DNA of 15,489 nt from Bacillota bacterium (GTDB lineage: Bacteria > Bacillota > Clostridia > DSM-8532). Shown here piece after piece: positions 1 to 7,152 of this stretch. Both the position numbers and the translations under genes were made by a program. Where the stretch lies: contig JAEYPI010000208.1 in assembly GCA_023410885.1 (NCBI GenBank), positions 1 through 15,489 of the forward strand, given 5' to 3'. The stretch's first letter is position 1. Every line of letters begins with the position of its first letter. The notes beneath the pieces are model-generated. The model was given only the letters and a program-made list of their open reading frames with translations. It had not been told where the DNA came from and ran no database searches.

Positions 1-69
1 GAATTAAAGCGTATGGGTGAAGTTTGGAAAATGGCCTCGACAATCATTAAGGGGGATAGAAGCAAATGA
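1..69 (+). CDS. PadR-type transcriptional regulator, C-terminal end (partial)
   Basis: The first 22 codons of the window form an open frame ending at TGA 67-69, with the charged, helical tail ELKRMGEVWKMASTIIKGD. The stop overlaps the start of the DUF2812 gene (ATG 66-68) in an ATGA arrangement, so the two are translationally coupled. In Firmicutes, DUF2812 genes are very often preceded by a PadR-family regulator. The family call rests on that partnership and on the short tail; no DNA-binding part is visible. PadR proteins are small winged-helix repressors that sense drugs or envelope stress. What is seen is only an in-frame end; the identity is inference. Confidence 0.55.
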   Translation, partial: ELKRMGEVWKMASTIIKGDRSK

Positions 70-695
70 ACAAAACAGTATTTCGATGCTTTTTTGATTT
101 TCTGGATGGACAGGAAAAATGGTTGAACAGCATGGCTGAGCAAGGTTATCGTCTAAAGAAATGCGGGAGGATGACCTATACTTTTGATGATTGCAATCCA
201 AATGAATATGAATATGCTGTAGAGTTCGTTGGGGATAAAGCCCATTCAAAAGCAAAGGATTACCGCAGCTATCTTGAAAGCATGGGTTTTCGCACTTTTA
301 CCAAAAACATCAACCTTAATTTTTCCTATGGAAAGGTAAGATGGCGGCCATACGCAAAGGGTATGGGGCAGATTGCGACCTCTCCCGGCGGGTTCAACAA
401 AGAACTTTTGATTTTAGAAAAAAAGAGAGATGAAAAGCCATTTGAATTACACACAGATGTGTGTGATAAACTGGACACTTACAAGACGGTTAGCCAAACC
501 TACGCCTGGTCTGTTCTTTTAATGCTTGGGTTATTTGCTATGACATTCATTCCTAATGTATCCTCAATGCCAATAACTATGATATGGGTACTCAGAGCTA
601 TTATTTTATTTTTGAGTGTTCTATTTGTTATCCCAACAATTAAGTATTCATCATTGGTTAGCCAATTAAAAGAAAAAAGTAAAATCTTTGAATAA
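66..695 (+). CDS. DUF2812 domain-containing membrane protein
   Basis: This is a 209-residue protein of the DUF2812 family. The N-terminal part (about residues 1-115) is soluble. It has the family's opening pattern, in which an aromatic-rich start (FRCFFDFLDGQEKWLN) leads into EQGYRL and a KCGRMTYTF strand, followed by YEYAVEF and later SYGKVRWRP. Two hydrophobic segments near residues 147-164 and 172-191 should anchor it in the membrane, and the tail is lysine-rich. The start ATG overlaps the upstream stop by 4 bp, and a GGGGGAT ribosome binding site lies at 51-57. The biochemical function of the family is unknown. DUF2812 proteins usually pair with PadR regulators and may act as membrane-bound modulators or sensors, which is inference. 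The gene ends before a strong terminator at 785-826. Confidence 0.85.
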   Translation: MNKTVFRCFFDFLDGQEKWLNSMAEQGYRLKKCGRMTYTFDDCNPNEYEYAVEFVGDKAHSKAKDYRSYLESMGFRTFTKNINLNFSYGKVRWRPYAKGMGQIATSPGGFNKELLILEKKRDEKPFELHTDVCDKLDTYKTVSQTYAWSVLLMLGLFAMTFIPNVSSMPITMIWVLRAIILFLSVLFVIPTIKYSSLVSQLKEKSKIFE

Positions 696-784
696 ACAAC
701 ATACCAATATTATCTTTACATGGCCAATTAATGGCATACAATAAAGGTGTATTCCCACCGGAATGCACCACATGCCTCGACCCA

Positions 785-826
785 TAAAAAAAACCGTCTA
801 GAATGTTTATTCCAAACGGTTTTTTT
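785..826. terminator. Bidirectional rho-independent terminator
   Basis: An A8 run, then a stem with arms starting AAACCGT and ending ACGGTTT, then a run of seven T. The inner stem continues through GAAT/ATTC with two mismatches and a GTTT loop. The A-run on one side and the T-run on the other let it work on both strands. It lies 90 bp after the DUF2812 gene and about 210 bp after the end of the convergent two-domain secreted protein, so it probably serves both. Confidence 0.85.
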
Positions 827-1034
827 GGTGATCGAGTGTGAGCATTGTTTAGTGTAAATGGAATAGTTCACCAAATACTTTAGCTTGAGATACCATTGCT
901 ATCAATAAACGTACAGCACATCTTTTTATGTACCACATGACTATCGGAAACCATTTTGCCCTGCTTTCCACCATAAGGGTTCTAGCCACTGCGGGTATTG
1001 GGTGCCTACAGTGGCAGCATGTTACAATGTTAGC
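827..1034. other. Intergenic stretch without a recognisable gene
   Basis: No gene is supported in these 208 bases. An imperfect inverted repeat with CCACTG at 986-991 and CAGTGG at 1009-1014 sits just after the minus-strand stop at 1035, but it lacks a T-run and is weak as a terminator. The minus-strand frame of the adjacent gene stays open after its stop down to a TAA at 849-851, without recognisable homology. Confidence 0.5.
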
Positions 1035-2774
1035 TTACGGAGTGGTATTGAAAACCGTACTATTGATTACCCATGAGCTATTACTAATCCCCACCTGATA
1101 CACTGGGTCACTGCCACCTGTTTCATTGACCAGGACATAATAGCGATAATTGGAATCTACAGCCATACTCTGAATTTCAAACTTGGATTTTTCGCTGGGG
1201 TTAAAATCATTAAATGTTCTTATTGTTTCTTCGCTTATTGTATACGCCTTGCTACCGCTTGTCATGGTCAATTTTACCGCAACAATTTTATTTCCTTGTT
1301 GGTTTTCATTGGATAGACATATCTGCAAATACTCCGTGTCCGGTTTAAATGCTATCCCCTGTAGGATATTAGGTTCGGTTTCACTGGTTGTGCTACTGTT
1401 GGGGTTTGGCACGGTAATACTCCCAACGGTGATAAACTTATTGTCCGTATCTCGGAAATAGGCAATTTTAAAGATAAGATTTGCCTTATTGTTGCCGCTT
1501 GTACCAATGACAAATAATTGCCTGTTGTTACTGTCCTTTTTATAGGTTGCAATATTCCATGCTTTTGAATCATCATCTAAGGTGTAAGCTTTATCATATT
1601 GGTATACATTATTTCCGTTAATATCAACATATCTTTTCAATCTATAAATTTTATTGGAGTCGTAAGATGCTACATAAATATGATTATTGTAATATGCCAA
1701 ATCGTTGGCATGCTCCAAATTGGCAAAGGCAGAAACATATTCTCCATTTTTATACAAATTGGTGATTCCTGTTGTGCCATCAATCTGAGTGGTGTAAATT
1801 GCATTATTATCATCTGTGTCAATACAGATACCTTCTGCGGTTGGCGTAGCTGGTCCTGTCGCCTCCCCCTCTGTAATGGTATTAAAAACTGTATTATTGA
1901 TTAGCCATGAATTGCCGCTGAATCCCACGTAATACACAGGATCGTAGCCACCTACTTCGTTGACCAGGACATAATACCGATAATTAGAGTCTACTGCCAT
2001 ACCCTCAATTTCAAATTTTGGTTTTACGCTGGGGTCAAAATCGTTAAATGTTCTGATTGTTTCTTCACTTGTTGTATATGCTTTGCTACCACTTGTCATG
2101 GTCAATTTTACAGCAACAATTTTATTTCCTTGTTGATTTTTATTGGATAGACATATTTGCAAATATTCTGTGTCCGGTTTGAATACTATCCCCTGTAAGA
2201 TATTGGGCTCAGTTTCACTGGTTGTGCTACTGTTGGGGTTTTGTGCAGTGAAATTTGCAACGGTAATAAACTTATTATCCGTATCTCGGAAATAGGCAAT
2301 TTTAAAGGTAAGATTTGCCTGATTATTACCGCTAGTTCCAATAACAAATAATTGCCTGTTGCTACTGTCTTTTTTATAGGTTGCGATATTCCAGACTGAT
2401 GAATTATCATCTAATGTGTAAGCTTTATCATATTGATAAACATCATTGTATCGTTTTAGCCGATAAATTTTGTTAGAACTGTAAGATGCTACATAAATAT
2501 GGTTATTGTAATACGCCAAATCATTGGCATGCTCCAAATTGGCAAAGGTAGAAACATATTCTCCGTTTTTATACAAATTAGTAATTCCTGTTGTGCCATT
2601 AATCTGGGTGGTGTAAATTGCATTATTATCATCTGTGTCAATACAGATACCTTCTGCGGTTGGCGTTGATGGTACTGGAGTGGCATATGCCACAGTTACG
2701 TTTATCAGGTTCAATGGAATCATACCTATTACAATTACGTAAGCAAGCAGTCTGGACAGAATAGTTTTTTTCAT
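1035..2774 (-). CDS. Secreted protein with two near-identical propeller-like domains
   Basis: This 579-residue protein has no function I recognise. The start is ATG 2772-2774 because GGAGGAA (about 7 bases upstream) fits it; an earlier in-frame ATG at 2816 has no such site. Residues 1-31 are a signal peptide (MKK start, hydrophobic core, AYA cleavage motif), so the protein is exported. Residues 37-299 and 310-577 are two copies of one domain, each opening with TPTAEGICIDTDDNNAIYTT and containing HANDLAYYNNHIYVASY, NKIYRLKRY, RQLFVIGTSGN and SNYRYYVLVNE. The alternation of short strands with turns and the repeated IYxAS-type strands resemble NHL or SMP-30 type beta-propellers, which is inference. 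Copy 2 has a five-residue insertion. There is no SLH, LPXTG or transmembrane anchor, so it is probably released or held by other surface parts. It lies downstream of the phosphatase operon, separated by hairpins. Confidence 0.8.
   Translation of the reverse strand: MKKTILSRLLAYVIVIGMIPLNLINVTVAYATPVPSTPTAEGICIDTDDNNAIYTTQINGTTGITNLYKNGEYVSTFANLEHANDLAYYNNHIYVASYSSNKIYRLKRYNDVYQYDKAYTLDDNSSVWNIATYKKDSSNRQLFVIGTSGNNQANLTFKIAYFRDTDNKFITVANFTAQNPNSSTTSETEPNILQGIVFKPDTEYLQICLSNKNQQGNKIVAVKLTMTSGSKAYTTSEETIRTFNDFDPSVKPKFEIEGMAVDSNYRYYVLVNEVGGYDPVYYVGFSGNSWLINNTVFNTITEGEATGPATPTAEGICIDTDDNNAIYTTQIDGTTGITNLYKNGEYVSAFANLEHANDLAYYNNHIYVASYDSNKIYRLKRYVDINGNNVYQYDKAYTLDDDSKAWNIATYKKDSNNRQLFVIGTSGNNKANLIFKIAYFRDTDNKFITVGSITVPNPNSSTTSETEPNILQGIAFKPDTEYLQICLSNENQQGNKIVAVKLTMTSGSKAYTISEETIRTFNDFNPSEKSKFEIQSMAVDSNYRYYVLVNETGGSDPVYQVGISNSSWVINSTVFNTTP
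1044..1847 (-). repeat. Tandem domain repeat, copy 2 (downstream copy)
   Basis: Second copy of the repeated coding unit, 804 bp (268 codons). It aligns without gaps to copy 1 except for a 15-bp insertion after the RLKRY codons. In the stretch I compared base by base (about 146 bases at its start), only about seven positions differ, so DNA identity there is about 95%. Such identity at the DNA level points to a fairly recent in-frame duplication. Confidence 0.85.
1878..2666 (-). repeat. Tandem domain repeat, copy 1 (upstream copy)
   Basis: First copy of the repeated coding unit, 789 bp (263 codons), beginning at the TPTAEGICID codons right after the signal peptide and short linker. A 30-bp linker encoding about ten residues (ITEGEATG and neighbours) separates it from copy 2. 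Confidence 0.85.
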
Positions 2775-2883
2775 TTTTGATTCCTCCAAATTATTAATTT
2801 CGGAAAAAAAGCACAAGGTGTTTTCAGCTGTGAAGTGTAAAACTGCCCAAACAATAAAGGATGGTAGATATCAACAGTAGCTC

Positions 2884-2932
2884 CTGACGGAGCAAAACGC
2901 TCCGTCAGTGCCACGTGTTGGGGAGAGCCCCA
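2884..2932 (-). terminator. Two GC-rich hairpins between the phosphatase and the two-domain protein
   Basis: A perfect 10-bp stem (CTGACGGAGC at 2884-2893 with GCTCCGTCAG at 2899-2908, five-base loop) stands next to a second hairpin (TGGGG at 2919-2923 with CCCCA at 2928-2932). They lie 50-98 bases beyond the stop of the phosphatase gene and would stop or protect the operon transcript. Neither is followed by a clear T-run on the minus strand, only TTTT in the first loop, so intrinsic termination is not certain. The block resembles a dispersed non-coding repeat of clostridial genomes, a hunch I cannot check here. Confidence 0.5.
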
Positions 2933-2981
2933 CCAAGATGTAAAACAGCGCAGGCAATGCAATCTGGTTTCCATTATTTAT

Positions 2982-3704
2982 CTAAAGGAAAGTGCGTTTG
3001 CATCTGCTCCTGAGAAAATCCGAAAATCTGTCAAAGTCTGCATTCAGTACAAGGTCTTCCGGAAATGATATTTCTTCCAACATGCGCAGCGCATCATCGA
3101 AATCCCCTACTTGATAGCTGCTGTGAGCATCTGAGCCCACCACCACAGGGACTTTGTACTTCATGCACAGCAAAGCAATTTTACGACAATTCTCATTGCT
3201 TTTGGCGCGCGCCGAAAAAGAATGTGAGTTGATTTCTATTAATGTACCAGTTTCTTTGCAAGCTCTTACCACTTGTTCATAATCGAATTCAAACCGTCCG
3301 TCTCCCATATGTCCAAGGACATCAACCATGGGATTATGCAACACGTTAAGCCATGCCCGCATGTAGCTTTCGGGGCACCCAGGGGTCATAGACTCTTTAT
3401 GCATTGATCCAATGACCCATTCCAAGTCCGCAAGGATTGAATCAGGCAAATCAAGTGCACCGGAATCATTTAGAATATTAACTTCACAGCCGCGCAACAG
3501 ATAAACTCCTGCTATGGAATCAGGCAGATTGGTCTGGCAGGAAAAGTAATTATCGCAAGGGGCGCCAGGCAAAATACCAGTGTGATCCGTACTTGCCAAA
3601 AAGCGCAGTCCCTTTTCTTTGGCCTCCATTGCGTTTTCAGCGATTGTTCCGTATGCATGACCGGAAGCTACTGTGTGAGTGTGGGTATCTGCTATAATTT
3701 TCAT
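2982..3704 (-). CDS. PHP-domain phosphatase, YcdX family
   Basis: This 240-residue protein matches the YcdX family of PHP phosphatases in length and motif order. Visible metal-binding motifs are DTHTH (residues 6-10), H16 in GHAYGT, TDH (39-41), E74 in RGCEVNI, H102 in GSMHKE, H132 in LGHMGDG, H161 in INSHSF and SDAH (191-194); the full set forms the usual trinuclear metal site. The start is ATG 3702-3704, with a GAGGAAG site upstream. It lies 25 bp after the solute-binding protein gene, which supports cotranscription; an earlier in-frame start would overlap that gene. PHP proteins of this type hydrolyse phosphomonoesters; the natural substrate is usually unknown. As last gene of a unit holding a phosphodiesterase and an importer, it may remove phosphate from the imported or hydrolysed product. 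That role is inference, the family is firm. Cytoplasmic. Confidence 0.88.
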   Translation of the reverse strand: MKIIADTHTHTVASGHAYGTIAENAMEAKEKGLRFLASTDHTGILPGAPCDNYFSCQTNLPDSIAGVYLLRGCEVNILNDSGALDLPDSILADLEWVIGSMHKESMTPGCPESYMRAWLNVLHNPMVDVLGHMGDGRFEFDYEQVVRACKETGTLIEINSHSFSARAKSNENCRKIALLCMKYKVPVVVGSDAHSSYQVGDFDDALRMLEEISFPEDLVLNADFDRFSDFLRSRCKRTFL

Positions 3705-3729
3705 GATAAAACGCTTCCTCGTTGAAATT

Positions 3730-5121
3730 TTATTGGACAGTTCTGTTATAGATCGCAATCGCTTCGTTTGTTTTTTCCTTAATCACAGCAATCGCCTGCT
3801 CCGGTGTATAGTCTTTTTCAATCATTCTGGTCACTTCAGCAGCTACGATGGATCTAAACTGGTCAACAACGCCAAAGATTGCACCACCGCTCCGTGTAGC
3901 CTGACGGAATTGGTCTAGGATTTTCTTTGTGCCTGGATTTTCTTTTTCAATATAATTTTTATATTCAGGATTATTCAAGACCTCATCATTAATGGGCAGG
4001 TAGCCGGTTGCCAGAACAAAGAGAGCCTGCTGTTCCGGCGTTGCATAGAATTTGACAAAATCAACGACTCCGGCAGCCTTTTCATCCTGTCCACGGTCAA
4101 CCACCCAGATAGCAGCTCCGGAAGGATATGGCACGCCTGTGGATCCCTCAAATGAAGGCAGTGGTGCCTGACCAAGTGTAAACAGACCGCCCGCCGTGTC
4201 CTTCATAACACCGTAATTACCAACCGTAGTAATAATCATAGCAACGTTTCCGGAGCAGAATTCTTTGCGGGCCTCTCCGGCATTTGCTTCAATATAGGCG
4301 TAGGGCTGTGTGTAAAAATTCTTCAGAACACCGAGCACGTTTAACAATGAACCGTCTTCAGTGGAACTAAGCTTAGTCACGCGACCGGTTCTGCCGTTGT
4401 TAAAGTCTGTCAGATAGGCCCCGCTCATAGATACCATCTGCTCAACATGCCAAGCGTCGTTTACGATACACGCACCGTATTTGGCGGCCCCAGAATCCAC
4501 AATTTTTTTGCACGCCTTATTGAAGCTGTCAAAATTTGCAAGGTCGGTTTCCGGATCCACTCCCGCTTTCTTGAGGGCTTCAATGTTGTATGTAACACCG
4601 GGAACCGTGATACTGAAGGGGAATGCAAACATTCCTTTGTCGTTTTTGTACGCATCCATCACGTTCTGCTGATAGCCGGATATGTCAAGAACTCCGGAAT
4701 CAATGAACTGCTGAACGGGAAAATAAGCATTTGTATCCATAATCTTCTGTGTACCAATTTCATTGACCATGATTACGTCAGGACGCTGGTCGTCGGGTGA
4801 GCTAATAAACTTCAGCAAGGAATCCGTGTAGTTGCCCTGATATTCGGCGGTCATGACATATTTGCTTTGGCTTGCATTAAAATTTTCTACCAGTGCCAGC
4901 ACAGCGTCGCCAGAGGCACCACCTAAAGAATACCAAAAGCTCAGGGGAATGGGTTCAGCTGGTGTGGAATCTGCGTTTGGTGAGGGGGATTCTAAGTTCA
5001 GGACTTTGCCGGAACCCGGCTGAGAGCTTGTACTTTGCGGTGCGACCGCACTCTGACCACAGGCGGTCAGAAGCAAAGAGGCCATGAGGACTACGACGAG
5101 TACTTTACGAAACATTTTCAT
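3730..5121 (-). CDS. ABC transporter extracellular solute-binding lipoprotein (sugar/glycerophosphoryl type)
   Basis: This 463-residue protein belongs to the carbohydrate-type solute-binding family (SBP_bac_1/8, like UgpB and MalE). The N-terminus MKMFRKVLVVVLMASLLLTAC is a lipoprotein signal with lipobox LTAC, so Cys21 is lipidated and the protein is tethered outside the membrane. A serine/proline/threonine-rich spacer follows (about 22-55), then the ligand-binding body with typical strings such as FWYSLGG, RPDVIMVNEIG, FPFSITVPGVTYNIEALKKAG, GNVAMIITTVGNYG and AAIWVVDRG. The start ATG 5119-5121 has GAAGGAA five bases upstream. It feeds substrate to the two permeases encoded upstream. Neighbouring phosphodiesterase and phosphatase genes suggest a phosphorylated polyol or glycerophosphodiester, but ligand residues cannot be read from sequence alone. 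A 226-bp gap precedes the gene. Confidence 0.88.
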   Translation of the reverse strand: MKMFRKVLVVVLMASLLLTACGQSAVAPQSTSSQPGSGKVLNLESPSPNADSTPAEPIPLSFWYSLGGASGDAVLALVENFNASQSKYVMTAEYQGNYTDSLLKFISSPDDQRPDVIMVNEIGTQKIMDTNAYFPVQQFIDSGVLDISGYQQNVMDAYKNDKGMFAFPFSITVPGVTYNIEALKKAGVDPETDLANFDSFNKACKKIVDSGAAKYGACIVNDAWHVEQMVSMSGAYLTDFNNGRTGRVTKLSSTEDGSLLNVLGVLKNFYTQPYAYIEANAGEARKEFCSGNVAMIITTVGNYGVMKDTAGGLFTLGQAPLPSFEGSTGVPYPSGAAIWVVDRGQDEKAAGVVDFVKFYATPEQQALFVLATGYLPINDEVLNNPEYKNYIEKENPGTKKILDQFRQATRSGGAIFGVVDQFRSIVAAEVTRMIEKDYTPEQAIAVIKEKTNEAIAIYNRTVQ

Positions 5122-5347
5122 CGGGTTTCCTTCTTTCTTTATACTATAATATTTATAATACTAATTGCTTTGCTGCGAATAGCATTGCTGCATTTCTTAC
5201 TAGCAAGCTTTATTCGCCAATGCGGGTTGCATCGTAACCAATTAGTGTTATCCGATCTGACAACAACAATTCTGTAGAGCACGTATCACGTGCGATAAAA
5301 CCATAGTTAACCATTATCTTAAATTATGGTGAAATTTAGACAAGTGC
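5122..5347 (-). other. Long gap inside the transporter unit
   Basis: There is no gene in these 226 bases, unlike the tight spacing elsewhere in the unit. It holds a small hairpin (GCACGT/ACGTGC with a three-base loop, 5279-5293) and a weak candidate promoter upstream of it. The gap may give the binding protein its own promoter or a stabilised mRNA end, as solute-binding proteins are usually needed in excess over permeases. That is inference. Confidence 0.5.
5316..5343 (-). promoter_or_regulatory. Candidate internal promoter for the binding protein gene
   Basis: On the minus strand, TTGTCT (5338-5343) and TAAGAT (5316-5321) are spaced by 16 bases. Both boxes deviate from consensus, so this is only a candidate. 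A start near 5309 would place the hairpin at 5279-5293 in the leader of the binding protein mRNA. Confidence 0.3.
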
Positions 5348-6226
5348 TTATCCTTTTACTGCACCGGCAGTCAAACCCTTGACCAAATACTTATGGCCTA
5401 TCACAAAGATTAGGGCCGGAATAATTAAAAAGATAACGGCACCAGCCAACAAATCTCCTATCTTTCCTGCTTCACCCGTTGTCAGAATACTCATTCCAAT
5501 CTGCACGGTTCGCATATTGGCTGTATTTGTAACAAGCAATGGCCATAAATAGTGATTATAGGTGCCGATAAAGGTGTTGATGGAAAGCGCAACGATGCTT
5601 GGTATAGAAATTGGCATGAGAATTTTAAACAGAAATCGCATTTGACCGCACCCGTCTATATCAGCTGCCTCTTTCAGTTCCTTTGGCACGGTCATAAACG
5701 ACTGCCGCATCAAGAATACACCCATACCGGCCACAAGATAGGGCAACACAAGCGCTAAGTAGGTATCATTGAGCTTCAGCGAGCAGATGGTCAAGAAGTT
5801 TGCGATAATAATTGTGTCACCCGGAATCATCATGGTTACCAAAATTACTGCAAACAGAAATTCCCTGCCTTTAAATTTGAAAAAGACGAAGGCGTATGCG
5901 GCAAAACAGGATGTCAAAATTTGTGCGAAAATGACAACGATACAGCTTACCAATGTATTAAAAATATATCTGAATACTGGAAAGCTATTCATAACGTCTT
6001 TATAATACTCGAAGGTGATGTAGCTTGGGATAAACTTTGGCGGGTAAACTGCAATATCTGCCGGAGGCATTATGCTAATTATTATAGCGTACAGCAGCGG
6101 TGAAAAAATAACAAATCCAATGAATAGCTTAACGGCATCAACAAGAAATCTTCTTAACATCAACGTACCTTTTAAAGAGCTACGCGATGTAAAACCACGC
6201 AGGACATCAAAACCATATTTGTTCAA
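5348..6226 (-). CDS. Carbohydrate-type ABC transporter permease (MalG/UgpE family)
   Basis: This inner-membrane permease subunit has up to 292 residues and about six hydrophobic segments. The cytoplasmic EAA loop is plain at residues 183-209 (ELKEAADIDGCG then LFKILMPISIP), which docks on the ATPase. FLMRQSFMTVP just before it and the closing LVKGLTAGAVKG are typical of UgpE/MalG proteins. The start is uncertain. A TTG at 6224-6226 overlaps the upstream stop (TTGA) and has AGGTGG ten bases upstream. An ATG at 6158-6160 (residue 23) has AAAGG seven bases upstream and would give a more usual 270-residue protein beginning MLRRFLVD. It pairs with the permease encoded just upstream to form the channel. 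No ATP-binding subunit gene is present in the unit. Confidence 0.9.
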   Translation of the reverse strand: MNKYGFDVLRGFTSRSSLKGTLMLRRFLVDAVKLFIGFVIFSPLLYAIIISIMPPADIAVYPPKFIPSYITFEYYKDVMNSFPVFRYIFNTLVSCIVVIFAQILTSCFAAYAFVFFKFKGREFLFAVILVTMMIPGDTIIIANFLTICSLKLNDTYLALVLPYLVAGMGVFLMRQSFMTVPKELKEAADIDGCGQMRFLFKILMPISIPSIVALSINTFIGTYNHYLWPLLVTNTANMRTVQIGMSILTTGEAGKIGDLLAGAVIFLIIPALIFVIGHKYLVKGLTAGAVKG

Positions 6227-7101
6227 TTGTAGTGCACCACCTTTTTTTCCACCAAGAACTGAATGCGAGTGATAAGGAAAATAATCACAAATAGAGCCAG
6301 TGACTGCACACAGGCACTTTCAAAACGGTTTTCCACCAATGCAGAGAGATAAATCGAATAAACCAGTACATTGGTTGAGAAGTTTGGTCCTCCCGCCGTC
6401 AGAATTTTAATTTGTCCGAAGGATTGGAAGGAGTTTACGATGGAAAGGAAGATAACAAAAAATATCTGGGGCGATGCCATGGGTAGTACCACGTTGAAAA
6501 GCCTCTGAAAGTAGTTGGCACCATCGATGCGGGCGCTTTCAATGAGTTCAACAGGCACATTGCGGAATCCTGTCAGCAAAAATATGAAATTTACGCCGAT
6601 ACGAAGCCACACGGTAACAATGGCAACAGAAAACAGAGCTACTTTAGGATCTTTGAGCCAATTGATGTCTTGTTTTAGAAGCCAGTTGAGCACACCGCTT
6701 CCCTGGCTCATCAGCACCATCCATATAGCTGCCGCCGGAACAGAGGCAACAGCCATGGGCAGGGAATACATTACCTCGTACGCTCTGCTAAATCGGCCCT
6801 TTTCATTTGCGATAAGTGCGAGAATCGCTCCAATCAGGACGGAGAAAATACCCACCAGCGCCGCAAACTTAAAGCTAACCAACAGACTGTTTTGAAAGCC
6901 CGAGCTTTTAAAGATTCTTTGAAAATTTTCAAGCCCGACAAATGTTTTTGGGTTCCCCTTTAAATCTGTAAGAAAAAGGGAAAGGAAGATAGTTCTTAGA
7001 AAGGGATAATAGGAAAAAGTCGCAAATAATAATAAGGAAGGAAATAGCAGTAAGTAAGGAAGCAATGTGTTCTTCTTTTTGGTACATGCTTGTGTTTGCA
7101 A
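6223..7101 (-). CDS. Sugar-type ABC transporter permease (MalF/UgpA family)
   Basis: This 292-residue integral membrane protein is the partner of the following permease. A lysine-rich cytoplasmic N-terminus leads to a first membrane segment near residues 13-30, and the EAA loop lies at 185-211 (ELIESARIDGANYF then LFNVVLPMASP). The signature TAGGPNFSTNVLVYSIY near 235-251 is typical of the UgpA/MalF group. The start is TTG 7099-7101, with GAGGTGA close upstream; the nearby ATG is out of frame, so the TTG choice is firm. The gene lies 51 bp after the phosphodiesterase and overlaps the next permease by 4 bp, a normal operon layout. The family imports sugars, polyols or glycerol phosphates with a shared or dedicated ATPase. 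The substrate is inferred only from neighbours. Confidence 0.9.
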   Translation of the reverse strand: MQTQACTKKKNTLLPYLLLFPSLLLFATFSYYPFLRTIFLSLFLTDLKGNPKTFVGLENFQRIFKSSGFQNSLLVSFKFAALVGIFSVLIGAILALIANEKGRFSRAYEVMYSLPMAVASVPAAAIWMVLMSQGSGVLNWLLKQDINWLKDPKVALFSVAIVTVWLRIGVNFIFLLTGFRNVPVELIESARIDGANYFQRLFNVVLPMASPQIFFVIFLSIVNSFQSFGQIKILTAGGPNFSTNVLVYSIYLSALVENRFESACVQSLALFVIIFLITRIQFLVEKKVVHYN

Positions 7102-7152
7102 AAAATCACCTCATTTTGTATGAACTTCTCATGCTTTCTTAAACTTCTTCAT

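Noticed and set aside
986..1014. CCACTG/CAGTGG inverted repeat as a terminator of the two-domain protein gene
   Set aside because: Six-bp stem, 17-base loop and no T-run. The strong bidirectional terminator at 785-826 is the better candidate.
2771..2974. 67-codon minus-strand open frame between the phosphatase and the two-domain protein
   Set aside because: It runs across two hairpins, overlaps the ribosome site and start of the two-domain protein in another frame, and has a composition unlike the neighbouring proteins. Better explained as non-coding repeat-like DNA.
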